From the NCBI GenBank assembly GCA_034189165.1, contig JAXHVN010000003.1, positions 1 through 64,000 of the forward strand: DNA of 64,000 nt, read 5' to 3'. Position 1 is the stretch's first letter. Each line of letters opens with the position of its first letter. A program made the position numbers and the translations under genes. Below the pieces are notes generated by a model. The model saw nothing but the letters and a program-made list of their open reading frames with translations. It did no database searches and was not told the DNA's origin. Of the stretch, positions 51,220 through 58,610 are shown piece by piece. The stretch is from JAASSS01 sp021767745 (GTDB taxonomy: Bacteria; Pseudomonadota; Gammaproteobacteria; UBA5335).

Positions 51220-51506
51220 TTGCCCTCCTTGCTGCTCTTGAACATCTCGAGCATGCGCTCGGTCACGACGTAGCCGCCCGCGGCGTTGCCCGCGGCGAGG
51301 ATCACGCCGATGAAGCCGATCAGCTGGCCGAGAAAGCCCTGCGCCTCACCCAAGGCGACCATCGCGCCGACCAGCACGATGCCGTGGATGAAGTTCGAGC
51401 CGGACATGAGCGGCGTGTGGAGGATGGACGGCACGCGGCCAATGATCTCGTAGCCGGTGAAGGCGGCGAGCATCACGATGTAGAGAGCGACGAATCCTTC
51501 GATCAT
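51216..51506 (-). CDS. pntAB: PntAB, NAD(P) transhydrogenase alpha subunit, membrane part
   Basis: 96 residues, the split alpha-subunit membrane domain (part 2) typical of many proteobacteria. Three hydrophobic helices with LYIVMLAAFTGYEIIGRVPS, TPLMSGSNFIHGIVLVGAMV and IGVILAAGNAAGGYVVTERM. The start at 51506 overlaps the pntAA stop by 4 bases and its stop overlaps pntB by 4. With PntB it forms the proton channel of the transhydrogenase. Confidence 0.95.
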   Translation of the reverse strand: MIEGFVALYIVMLAAFTGYEIIGRVPSILHTPLMSGSNFIHGIVLVGAMVALGEAQGFLGQLIGFIGVILAAGNAAGGYVVTERMLEMFKSSKEGK

Positions 51507-52636
51507 GCGGCGGCTCCTTCCAGCCGCTCGCGCGTCGGCTGATGCTTGATTTCCCCGTCGTGGGTAACGACGCTGCCGGCGAGGATCTCGTCCTCCCAGT
51601 CCAGCGACAACTCGCCGTCCTTCAGGATCAGCGACAGGAAGTTCTGCAGGTTCTTGGCGTACATCTCGCTGGCATGCTCGGCCAGCTGGCTCGGCACGTT
51701 CAGCGGCCCCTCGATGATCACGCCGCCGTGTTCGATCGTCTTGCCGGGCTGGGTCAGGGCGCAGTTGCCACCCGTCTCGGCGGCCAGGTCGATGATCACC
51801 GCGCCCGGCTTCATCTGCTCGACCATCGCCTCGGTCACGATTGTCGGCGCCGGCCGGCCGGGCACCGCAGCGGTCGTGATCACGGCATCGGCCTTGGCCA
51901 CGTGCTTGGCGAGTACCTCCTGCTGGCGGGCCCGCTCCTCGTCGGTGAGCTCGCGGGCGTAGCCGCCGCTGCCTTCGGCCTTGACGTCCATCTCCACGAA
52001 GCGCGCGCCGAGGGAGGCGACCTGCTCCTTGGCGGCGGCGCGCACATCGTAGGCTTCCACCTGGGCGCCGAGCCGCTTGGCGGTGGCGATGGCCTGCAGG
52101 CCGGCGACGCCGGCGCCGATGACCAGCACCGTCGCCGGGCGAATGGTGCCCGCGGCGGTGGTCAGCATCGGGAAGAAGCGATTCAGGCGCACTGCGGCCA
52201 GCAACGCCGCCTGGTAGCCGGCGGCGGAGGCCTGCGAGGACAGCGCGTCCATCGACTGCGCCCGCGAGATGCGCGGGATCAGCTCGACGCTGAAGGCGGT
52301 GATGCGCCGCTCGGCCAGCAGCCGGATCTGCTCGTCGCTCGCGTGCGGGGCGAGGAAGCCGAGGTAGACCGAGCCCTCCTTGAATTGGCGCACTTCCTCC
52401 ACCGCGGGCGGACGCACCTTCAGGATCAGATCGGCGCCGCCGTAGAGGCTGGCGGCGTCGGCAACCACCTCGGCGCCTTCGTAGGCAGCGTCGGTGAGTT
52501 GCAGGCTGGCGCCGGCGTCGTGCTGGATCTGGATCTTCGCGCCGGCGGCCGCGAGCTTGGCGGCGACCGTCGGCACCAGGGCGACGCGCTTCTCGCCGTC
52601 TGCCGTTTCTTGCGGCACGGCAATGGTTACGGGCAT
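51503..52636 (-). CDS. pntAA: PntAA, NAD(P) transhydrogenase alpha subunit, NAD-binding part
   Basis: 377 residues. AlaDH/PNT fold: MPVTIAVPQETADGEKRVAL at the start, YLGFLAPHASDEQI, and the NAD-binding VLVIGAGVAGLQAIATAKRL followed by AQVEAYDVR. It binds NADH and hands the hydride to PntB. AAGGAG ribosome-binding site before the ATG at 52636. First gene of the three-gene pnt operon; its promoter lies in the 290-base gap upstream. Confidence 0.96.
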   Translation of the reverse strand: MPVTIAVPQETADGEKRVALVPTVAAKLAAAGAKIQIQHDAGASLQLTDAAYEGAEVVADAASLYGGADLILKVRPPAVEEVRQFKEGSVYLGFLAPHASDEQIRLLAERRITAFSVELIPRISRAQSMDALSSQASAAGYQAALLAAVRLNRFFPMLTTAAGTIRPATVLVIGAGVAGLQAIATAKRLGAQVEAYDVRAAAKEQVASLGARFVEMDVKAEGSGGYARELTDEERARQQEVLAKHVAKADAVITTAAVPGRPAPTIVTEAMVEQMKPGAVIIDLAAETGGNCALTQPGKTIEHGGVIIEGPLNVPSQLAEHASEMYAKNLQNFLSLILKDGELSLDWEDEILAGSVVTHDGEIKHQPTRERLEGAAA

Positions 52637-52760
52637 GTGTGGATACTCCTTCGGCAGGCGCCTGCGCGCTCGGCGGTGGGCGACCCGACGCGTTCACCGG
52701 CTGCCCGGGCCCCGGCAGGGGCGGGCGCGGATGCAGCCGGCGGGCTCAAAATGACTCGGC

Positions 52761-52766
52761 ATTATA
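52761..52766 (-). promoter_or_regulatory. -10 box of the pnt operon
   Basis: Perfect TATAAT on the minus strand, 125 bases before the pntAA start. At a 17-base spacing upstream the -35 would be TGGTTC, a weak match. The long leader has no recognised riboswitch. Confidence 0.5.
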
Positions 52767-52847
52767 GAGAGCGCATCTGCGCCGAACCAGTGCGCGCGCC
52801 CTTCACCCCGCTGTCACGGCGCGTTGCTAGCCTGCGCCGGCGCGCCG

Positions 52848-52876
52848 TTGCAAATACCGTGCAGTTCTGACATATA
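52848..52876 (+). promoter_or_regulatory. Promoter of the HNH endonuclease gene
   Basis: TTGCAA (-35), 17 bases, CATATA (-10), about 50 bases before the ATG at 52927. This is a short AT-rich interruption in high-GC sequence. Confidence 0.5.
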
Positions 52877-52926
52877 CATGGCCACTTCCGGCGCGGGAAA
52901 CGGTGCAGGCGGAACGGACGGGATCC

Positions 52927-53556
52927 ATGTATGCGCTGAGCCAACAGGTGCTGCGGACCGATCTGTCCGGCATGCCGCTGGAGTGGATCGACTACCAGCA
53001 GGCGGTACGGCTGCATCACCTCGGCCAGGTGGGCTACACGCTCGGCAGCGTGCTCTACCGCGTGCGTGGCGGCATCAATGCCGGCAGCGGGCGGCGCAGC
53101 GTGGTGGAGGTCAACTCCATCCTCGCCACCGCCGGTGACGGCTTCGCCCTGTTCCGCGCCCGGCCCCGTTACACGCCACCGCTCGGCAACCGCACGCTGT
53201 TCCGCCGCGACGGCAATCTCTGCCTCTACTGCGGCGGACGCTTCCTGGAGCGCGATCTGTCACGCGATCACGTCCGCCCGATCAGCCAGGGCGGGCTCGA
53301 TGTGTGGACCAACGTGGTCACCGCCTGCAAGCGCTGCAACAACCACAAGGCCGGCTGCACGCCGGAGCAGGCCGGCATGCAACTGCTGGCGATTCCCTTC
53401 ACGCCGACCCACGCCGAGTTCATCTATCTGCAGGGACGGCGGGTGCTGGCCGACCAGATGGCTTTCCTGCAGGCCCACTTCCCGCGCAGCAGCCCGCTGC
53501 ACGAGCGGCTGCGCCAGGCCCAGTCCGATCGCGCTCCGGTCCGGCGCCTGCACTAG
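52927..53556 (+). CDS. HNH endonuclease family protein
   Basis: 209 residues. N-terminal region with TDLSGMPLEWIDYQQAVRLH typical of the widespread free-standing HNH family, then an HNH/zinc fold: C99 and C102 in LCLYCGG, D114-H115 in RDHVRPISQGG, N129, and C134/C137 in ACKRCNNHKAG. Such genes are common and often not tied to any mobile element or toxin partner; nearby genes here are not defence-related. I pick the ATG at 52927 rather than the upstream GTG because it matches the family start. Convergent with arsH. Confidence 0.85.
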   Translation: MYALSQQVLRTDLSGMPLEWIDYQQAVRLHHLGQVGYTLGSVLYRVRGGINAGSGRRSVVEVNSILATAGDGFALFRARPRYTPPLGNRTLFRRDGNLCLYCGGRFLERDLSRDHVRPISQGGLDVWTNVVTACKRCNNHKAGCTPEQAGMQLLAIPFTPTHAEFIYLQGRRVLADQMAFLQAHFPRSSPLHERLRQAQSDRAPVRRLH

Positions 53557-53560
53557 CCGT

Positions 53561-54277
53561 TCAGTCGCGCCCACTGGTGTCGCGGCCGACACGGGTGGCG
53601 ACCGCCGCCGCGTCTTCCCGCCGCTCGGAATAACGCGCCGTCAGATAGTCGCCCTGCCCGCGCAGCAGCAAAGTGAACTTCACCAACTCCTCCATCACGT
53701 CCACGACGCGGTCATAGTAGGGCGAGGGCCGCATGCGACCGGCCTCGTCGAACTCGTTGAACGCCTTGGGCACCGAGGACTGGTTCGGGATGGTGACCAT
53801 GCGCATCCAGCGGCCGAGCACGCGCAGGGCGTTGACGGTGTTGAACGACTGCGAGCCGCCGCAGACCTGCATCACCGCCAGCGTGCGGCCCTGCGTCGGC
53901 CGCATGCCGCCGGCCGCCAGCGGCAGCCAGTCGATCTGGCTCTTGAAGACGCCGGTCAGCGTGCCGTGCCGCTCCGGGCTGCACCAGACGTGACCCTCCG
54001 ACCAGAGCGAGAGCTCGCGCAGTTCCAACACCTTGGGATGGGCTTCCTGCCGCTCGTCCGGTAGCGGCAGGCCGCGCGGATCGAAGATGCGCGGCTGCGC
54101 GCCGAGGCGGGTGAGCAGGCGGGCAGCCTCCTCGATCAGCAGGCGACTGTAGGAACGCTCGCGCAGTGAGCCGTAGAGCAGCAGGATGCGCGGCGCCTCG
54201 CCCTCGCCGGCGGGCCGGAGCGTGAGTTGTCCGGCCTGCAGGTTCGGCAGCGAGGGATCGAGGGCAGCGGCGGACAT
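53561..54277 (-). CDS. arsH: ArsH-type NADPH-dependent FMN reductase
   Basis: 238 residues. Flavodoxin-like FMN motif LLYGSLRERSYSRLLIEEAA (about 33-52), then SPERHGTLTGVFKSQIDWLP and CGGSQSFNTVNALRVLGRWM, which are ArsH signatures. ArsH oxidises trivalent organoarsenicals or reduces quinones and azo dyes. No arsR, arsB, arsC or arsM lies next to it, so arsenic resistance is inferred only from the family. It is 6 bases downstream of hemH on the same strand and ends 4 bases from the HNH gene. Confidence 0.92.
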   Translation of the reverse strand: MSAAALDPSLPNLQAGQLTLRPAGEGEAPRILLLYGSLRERSYSRLLIEEAARLLTRLGAQPRIFDPRGLPLPDERQEAHPKVLELRELSLWSEGHVWCSPERHGTLTGVFKSQIDWLPLAAGGMRPTQGRTLAVMQVCGGSQSFNTVNALRVLGRWMRMVTIPNQSSVPKAFNEFDEAGRMRPSPYYDRVVDVMEELVKFTLLLRGQGDYLTARYSERREDAAAVATRVGRDTSGRD

Positions 54278-54283
54278 CGGCCG

Positions 54284-55273
54284 TTACCAGCCGGCCAGTT
54301 CGCGCGTCAGCAGCGTGCCCAGTGCCGCCACGTGCGCCGGGTCATCGTTCAGCGCCGGAATGTAGTGCAGCGCGCCGCCACCGGCCTGGCGAAAGAATTC
54401 GGCGTTCTGCATCGCGATCTCCTCCAGCGTCTCCAGGCAGTCGGCCGGAAAGCCCGGGCAGAGCACGTCCACCCGGCCGAGGCCCTGGGCGCCCAGGGCG
54501 CGCACCGTCACGTCGGTATAGGGCTCCAGCCAGCGCGTGGGGCCGAAGCGCGACTGGAAGGTGAGCTGCCAGGCTGTGTCCGGCAGGTCCAGGGCCGCGG
54601 CCAGCAGGTGGGCGGTTTCCCGGCATTGCCCCGCGTACGGATCGCCCTTGGCGACGTAGCCCTCCGGAATGCCGTGGAAGGAAAGCAGCAGCCGGTCCGG
54701 CCTGCCGTGCCGCTGCCAATAGCTGCGCACGCTGGCTGCCAGCGCCTCGATGTAGCCCGGCTCGGCGTGGTAGCTGTCGATGAAGCGCAGGGCCGGCAGC
54801 CGGCGGCGGGTGCGGAAGTGGCGGGCAATCGCGTCGAACGTGGAGGCCGTGGTGGTGGCGGACTGCTGCGGGTAGAGCGGCAGCACCAGCAGCCGGCGGC
54901 AGCCGAGTTCCAGTAGCTGGTCCAGCACGTGATCGATCGCCGGTTCGCCGTAGCGCATGCCCAGTGCCACCGCGACCGGCCGATCGCAGCGCTCGCCGAG
55001 GTGCGTGTGCAGCGCGGCCTGCAGCCGGCGGGAGTAGACCAGCAGCGGCGAACCGTCGGCGAGCCAGATCTTCTCGTAGGCCTCCGCCGAGCGCCGCGGC
55101 CGGGTCCGCAGCACCACGCCGCGCAGGATGGGCTGCCAGATCACCGGTGGCGCCTCGATGACCCGCCGGTCCGAGAGGAACTCGCCGAGGTAACGGCGCA
55201 GCGCGGCCGCGGTGGGCGCGGCCGGCGTGCCGAGGTTGACCAGCAGCACGGCGGTCTCGGGGGCGTGGCTCAC
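54284..55273 (-). CDS. hemH: HemH, ferrochelatase
   Basis: 329 residues. Begins with VLLVNLGTPAAPTAAALRRYL, carries LVLPLYPQQSATTTASTFDA, catalytic H200 in LLSFHGIPEGYVAKGDPY and QSRFGPTRWLEPYTDVTV. It inserts ferrous iron into protoporphyrin IX. ATG at 55273 overlaps the end of the lipid-kinase gene (ATGA at 55270-55273). No Cys cluster for a [2Fe-2S] centre is evident, so it is the non-cluster bacterial type. Confidence 0.97.
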   Translation of the reverse strand: MSHAPETAVLLVNLGTPAAPTAAALRRYLGEFLSDRRVIEAPPVIWQPILRGVVLRTRPRRSAEAYEKIWLADGSPLLVYSRRLQAALHTHLGERCDRPVAVALGMRYGEPAIDHVLDQLLELGCRRLLVLPLYPQQSATTTASTFDAIARHFRTRRRLPALRFIDSYHAEPGYIEALAASVRSYWQRHGRPDRLLLSFHGIPEGYVAKGDPYAGQCRETAHLLAAALDLPDTAWQLTFQSRFGPTRWLEPYTDVTVRALGAQGLGRVDVLCPGFPADCLETLEEIAMQNAEFFRQAGGGALHYIPALNDDPAHVAALGTLLTRELAGW

Positions 55274-56625
55274 GGGCGGAAGTCCTGCAGCCGGTGCAGG
55301 TGCGGGCGCAGCGCCTGCTCGGCGGCGGTGAGTCCCTCGGCGACGGCGGTCGGATGATCGCAGCGCCGCGCCTGCTCCAGCGCCGCCAGCGCCTCGTCCA
55401 GCGCCGCCAGGCCCGCGGCCGCCAGCGCCTGATCACCGCGCAGCATCCCGCGCAGGCGCAGCACGGCGTCGTCCAGCGAGAGCCGCTCGGGATCGGCGGT
55501 CCGCGGCGGCCCGTAGGCGCCGCGCAGGGTGTCGACCAGTGTGCCGGCGAGCCGCTCGGCGCGTTCGCCGGCAGCGCCGGCCTCGCGGCGCAGGGCGTCG
55601 TCATCGGCGACCTCGGCGATCTGGCCGAGCCGCTCGGCGGCACGCTCCAGCGCCACCAGCGCATCATTGGTCACGGCCTGGTTGCGTTGCATCGCTTCGC
55701 TCTCCTGTGCGCTGGCTGGCCACAGTCCTGGGCCGCCGGTAGGCGGAACATACACGCGCAGCGCGCCAGGAAGCATCTCGAAGTGTGCCGGCGTATCGGT
55801 CACGAACTCGCCATCGGCCGTCACCGAACGCGGTCGGTCGGTGACGATGCGGATGCATCGGGCGCGGCCGCGGAACAGCGCCGGCCCGGCGTAGCGCCCT
55901 GCCCAGATGCTCGGTGCCAGCCGCATCAGCTGCCAGGCGCCGGCGGTGCGCACGCTGTAGAGGTCGAAGGTGCCATCGTCGATGGCGGCACGTCGGAAGA
56001 TCTGCATGCCGCCGCCATAGAAGCGGCCGTTGCCGATGCCGATCTGCACCGTGCGCTGATGGTGTACCTGACCATCGAGCTCGATCGTCGCCTCGAAGCG
56101 CCGCGCCTGACGCAGTGCCCGCTGCGCGGCGATGGCATAGCTGAAGATGCCCCAGCGGCCCTTGATGCCGGTCGACAGGCGGCGGGTCACGCGGGCGCCG
56201 AGGCCGATGTGGGCGACGTTCAGAAAGTGCGCCTGGTTGACCCGGCCGACGTCGATCGCGCGCCAGTGATCGGCGGCGGCCACGCGTGCCGCGGCCGTCA
56301 GGTCGAGCGGCAGGCCGAGCGTGCGGGCGAGATCGTTGGCAGTGCCGAGCGGCAGGACACCGAGCGGCAGGTCGGCGGCGAGGATGGCGTCGAGCGCGGC
56401 GCGGATGGTGCCGTCGCCACCGCCGAGGATCACACGCGCCACCCGCCCGGCGTGCTCCCGGATCGCCTGCTCGCAGGCCGCCGGATCGGCGGGCGTGCAC
56501 GTCGTCACCTGCAGACCCGCCGCGGTCAGCGCCTGCTGCGCCGAGGCGAGGGCATCGCTACCGCTGCGACTGCTGGTGTTGACGACCAGCAGGGCCGAGC
56601 GCGGCTGTGGTGGTGAGCGCGTCAT
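55270..56625 (-). CDS. YegS/DGK-family lipid kinase with C-terminal helical extension
   Basis: 451 residues. The diacylglycerol-kinase catalytic domain is complete: ATP loop GGGDGT (68-73) in VILGGGDGTIRAALDA, then LPLGTANDLARTLGL and the C-terminal beta domain VTADGEFVTDTPAHFEMLPG. It phosphorylates a lipid alcohol such as diacylglycerol at the membrane. About residues 312-451 (55273-55692) form an extra segment of alanine- and leucine-rich helices (ALVALERAAERLGQIAEVAD, DEALAALEQARRCDHPTAVA) absent from ordinary YegS proteins of about 300 residues. I start at 56625; an ATG at 56649 is possible. It is coupled to hemH. Confidence 0.88.
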   Translation of the reverse strand: MTRSPPQPRSALLVVNTSSRSGSDALASAQQALTAAGLQVTTCTPADPAACEQAIREHAGRVARVILGGGDGTIRAALDAILAADLPLGVLPLGTANDLARTLGLPLDLTAAARVAAADHWRAIDVGRVNQAHFLNVAHIGLGARVTRRLSTGIKGRWGIFSYAIAAQRALRQARRFEATIELDGQVHHQRTVQIGIGNGRFYGGGMQIFRRAAIDDGTFDLYSVRTAGAWQLMRLAPSIWAGRYAGPALFRGRARCIRIVTDRPRSVTADGEFVTDTPAHFEMLPGALRVYVPPTGGPGLWPASAQESEAMQRNQAVTNDALVALERAAERLGQIAEVADDDALRREAGAAGERAERLAGTLVDTLRGAYGPPRTADPERLSLDDAVLRLRGMLRGDQALAAAGLAALDEALAALEQARRCDHPTAVAEGLTAAEQALRPHLHRLQDFRP

Positions 56626-56843
56626 GGGCGGGTGCGCAGGGTGGCGCATGAGGCGCCCGCGCGGCGGTTCGAACGGGGTGGGTTCAGCAAGCGGGGCAGG
56701 GCGTCGGGCGCATGTCAGGCATGATAATGTCTCTCTCCGCCCGGCGCTGCCCCGATGGCCGCATCGGGTCGCAACGGCGATTCGACCGACCCCGGCAGGG
56801 CCGGGACCGGCGCCGCAGGGTGCGGGTTCACAGGCGCAAGGAC

Positions 56844-57698
56844 ATGCGGCGCAGCTACATCCTCACTGCCAGTTGCCCAGACCGGATCGGCATCATCGCC
56901 GCAGTCAGCGGTCTGATCGCGCGGCTGGGTGGCTCGATTCTCGAAGCCAGCCAGCATGCGGACGCCGCCGCCGGCTGGTTCTTCATGCGTTACGAGATCG
57001 ACGCGACGACCCTGGCGGCGAGTCGCGAGGAGCTGGCCGCGGCGATCGAGGAGATCGCCGGGTCCTTCGCGATGCGTTGGCAGCTCAATGACAGCGCGCG
57101 GCCCAAGCGCGTGCTGGTCCTCGCCAGCCGCACCGATCACTGCCTGGCGGACCTGATCTACCGGTGGCGCAGCGGCACGCTGCCGGGCGAGTTGGTCGGC
57201 GTGGTATCCAATCACACGCTGCTGGCGGCACAGGTCGAGGCCGCTGGCCTGGCGTTCCACCATGTGCCGGTGACGGCCGAGAGGCGGCTGCAGGCCTTCG
57301 AGGCGATCGAGCGCATCTTCGAGGCGCTGGCGGCCGACGTGATGGTGCTGGCGCGCTACATGCAGATCCTGCCGCCGCCGCTGTGCGCGCGGCTCTCGGG
57401 GCGGATCATCAATATCCATCACAGCTTCCTGCCCTCGTTCGTCGGCGCCAATCCCTATCGCCAGGCGTACGAGCGCGGCGTGAAGATCATCGGCGCCACC
57501 TGCCATTACGTCACCGAGGCGCTCGATGCCGGGCCGATCATCGAGCAGGACGTGGTTCGCATCCATCATGGCGATACCGTCGAGCGCCTGATCGCACTGG
57601 GACAGGACGTCGAGAAGAACGTGCTGGCCCGCGGGCTGAGATATCACCTGGAGGACCGCGTGCTGCGGCACGGCAACAAGACGGTGGTGTTCGCCTGA
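56844..57698 (+). CDS. purU: PurU, formyltetrahydrofolate deformylase
   Basis: 284 residues: N-terminal ACT domain (SYILTASCPDRIGIIAAVSG to MRYEIDA) and a formyltransferase-type catalytic domain with RVLVLASRTDHCLADLIYRW, VLARYMQIL, IINIHHSFLPSFVGANPYRQ and HYVTEALDAGPIIEQD (the catalytic Asp). It hydrolyses 10-formyl-THF to THF and formate to balance one-carbon pools, with Met/Gly control through the ACT domain. AAGG lies close to the ATG at 56844. The stop overlaps the next start by one base (TGATG). Confidence 0.97.
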   Translation: MRRSYILTASCPDRIGIIAAVSGLIARLGGSILEASQHADAAAGWFFMRYEIDATTLAASREELAAAIEEIAGSFAMRWQLNDSARPKRVLVLASRTDHCLADLIYRWRSGTLPGELVGVVSNHTLLAAQVEAAGLAFHHVPVTAERRLQAFEAIERIFEALAADVMVLARYMQILPPPLCARLSGRIINIHHSFLPSFVGANPYRQAYERGVKIIGATCHYVTEALDAGPIIEQDVVRIHHGDTVERLIALGQDVEKNVLARGLRYHLEDRVLRHGNKTVVFA

Positions 57699-58357
57699 TG
57701 GCTCGCCGGACGGTGCTGCTGTTGCCGGCGCTGCTGTTGCCGGCGCCGGTGTTCGCCGACTTCAGCGGCCGCATCGGCGCCGGCTATCAATACGCCGGCT
57801 TCGATGGCGGTCCGCGGGACGGCGATGCGAATCTGGTCGGGGCGCAGCTTGCCTTCACCGAGCTGCAGCCGAGCGGCGTGTTCGGTGAGCTCGAGCTGCA
57901 GGGCTTTATCGGTGAGGGCGACGGTGAAGCCGCGTCGGCCGACGATCGCTATGCCGAGGCCGCCTATCGCTTCGGACGGCTCGGGATCGCCGATGCCGGC
58001 GTCTACACCGGCATCGGCTATCGCCATCAGGAGGCCGAGCTGGGCGAGGAGGAATTGCAGCTCGCTGCCGCCTACAGTCCCTTTGGCGTGCAGTGGCTTG
58101 GCCGGCTCTGGGGTCTGGAGACCGCGGCGCGGGCCGAAGCGCAATGGCTCTGGCAGGTCGATGGCGAGCTCGGCGCGGACGATGAATACGTCGATGATCC
58201 CGGCTGGGGCCTGCAGGCTGTGATGCAGGTGCGCTTCACCACCTTCGGGCTGCCGCTGGGTCTGGACCTGCGCTACCGGCTGCTTAGCACCGAGGCCGAG
58301 GACGGCGAGACGCTCGAGACCCAGTTGTTCGGGCTGGCCTTGAGCTACTACCTCTAG
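57698..58357 (+). CDS. Small outer-membrane beta-barrel protein
   Basis: 219 residues with a signal peptide (about 1-20, LLLPALLLPAPVFADFS). The rest alternates hydrophobic and polar residues in strands of a small barrel (GRIGAGYQYAGFDG, YAEAAYRFGRLGIADAGVYT, WGLETAARAEAQWLW), ending LFGLALSYYL, where the terminal aromatic supports outer-membrane insertion by BAM. It has no specific family I can name. Translationally coupled to purU (TGATG), an odd partner for a soluble folate enzyme. Confidence 0.75.
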   Translation: MARRTVLLLPALLLPAPVFADFSGRIGAGYQYAGFDGGPRDGDANLVGAQLAFTELQPSGVFGELELQGFIGEGDGEAASADDRYAEAAYRFGRLGIADAGVYTGIGYRHQEAELGEEELQLAAAYSPFGVQWLGRLWGLETAARAEAQWLWQVDGELGADDEYVDDPGWGLQAVMQVRFTTFGLPLGLDLRYRLLSTEAEDGETLETQLFGLALSYYL

Positions 58358-58489
58358 CCGTCCTGCCGATACCCGCTTCTGGGTGCCGCCGTATCTCTCC
58401 TGCTCTGTCTGATTCCCGGGCGCCCGCCGCGGTGGCGGTGCGTCGTGCCTGTCCGATCCGTGCCGGTGACAGCGATCGACATCGAATCA

Positions 58490-58586
58490 ATTCTTGTTCA
58501 ATCCTTGTACAAGAATTGTGCAGATGCTAGTCTCGCCTTCAACAAGAGGCCGGATCAGAAGCACCTTGCCTGCCGGCTTGTACAAT
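58490..58586 (+). promoter_or_regulatory. Promoter and repeated CTTGTACAA operator of the lipid-modification operon
   Basis: CTTGTTCAA at 58493-58501, CTTGTACAA at 58504-58512 and CTTGTACAA at 58577-58585. The middle copy extends to the perfect palindrome CTTGTACAAG, and the first two lie exactly 11 bases apart, one helical turn. ATTCTTGT (58490-58497) also pairs with ACAAGAAT (58509-58516). TTGTAC at 58505-58510 is placed 17 bases before a weak -10 TAGTCT (58528-58533). A regulator bound here would overlap the -35. The arrangement resembles MerR-family LitR/CarH operators; that identity is inference. Confidence 0.6.
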
Positions 58587-58610
58587 TTGCGTAGCACGTG
58601 AGGGTGCGGG

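Noticed and set aside
49741..51273. Plus-strand open frame of 510 codons opposite pntB
   Set aside because: His/Asp/Gln-rich composition, no start signal, no domain, and the opposite strand is a clear PntB.
52927..53556. HNH endonuclease considered as part of a defence or mobile element
   Set aside because: Neighbours are housekeeping genes (pnt, arsH, hemH), with no methyltransferase, repeats or integrase, so a defence island is not supported.
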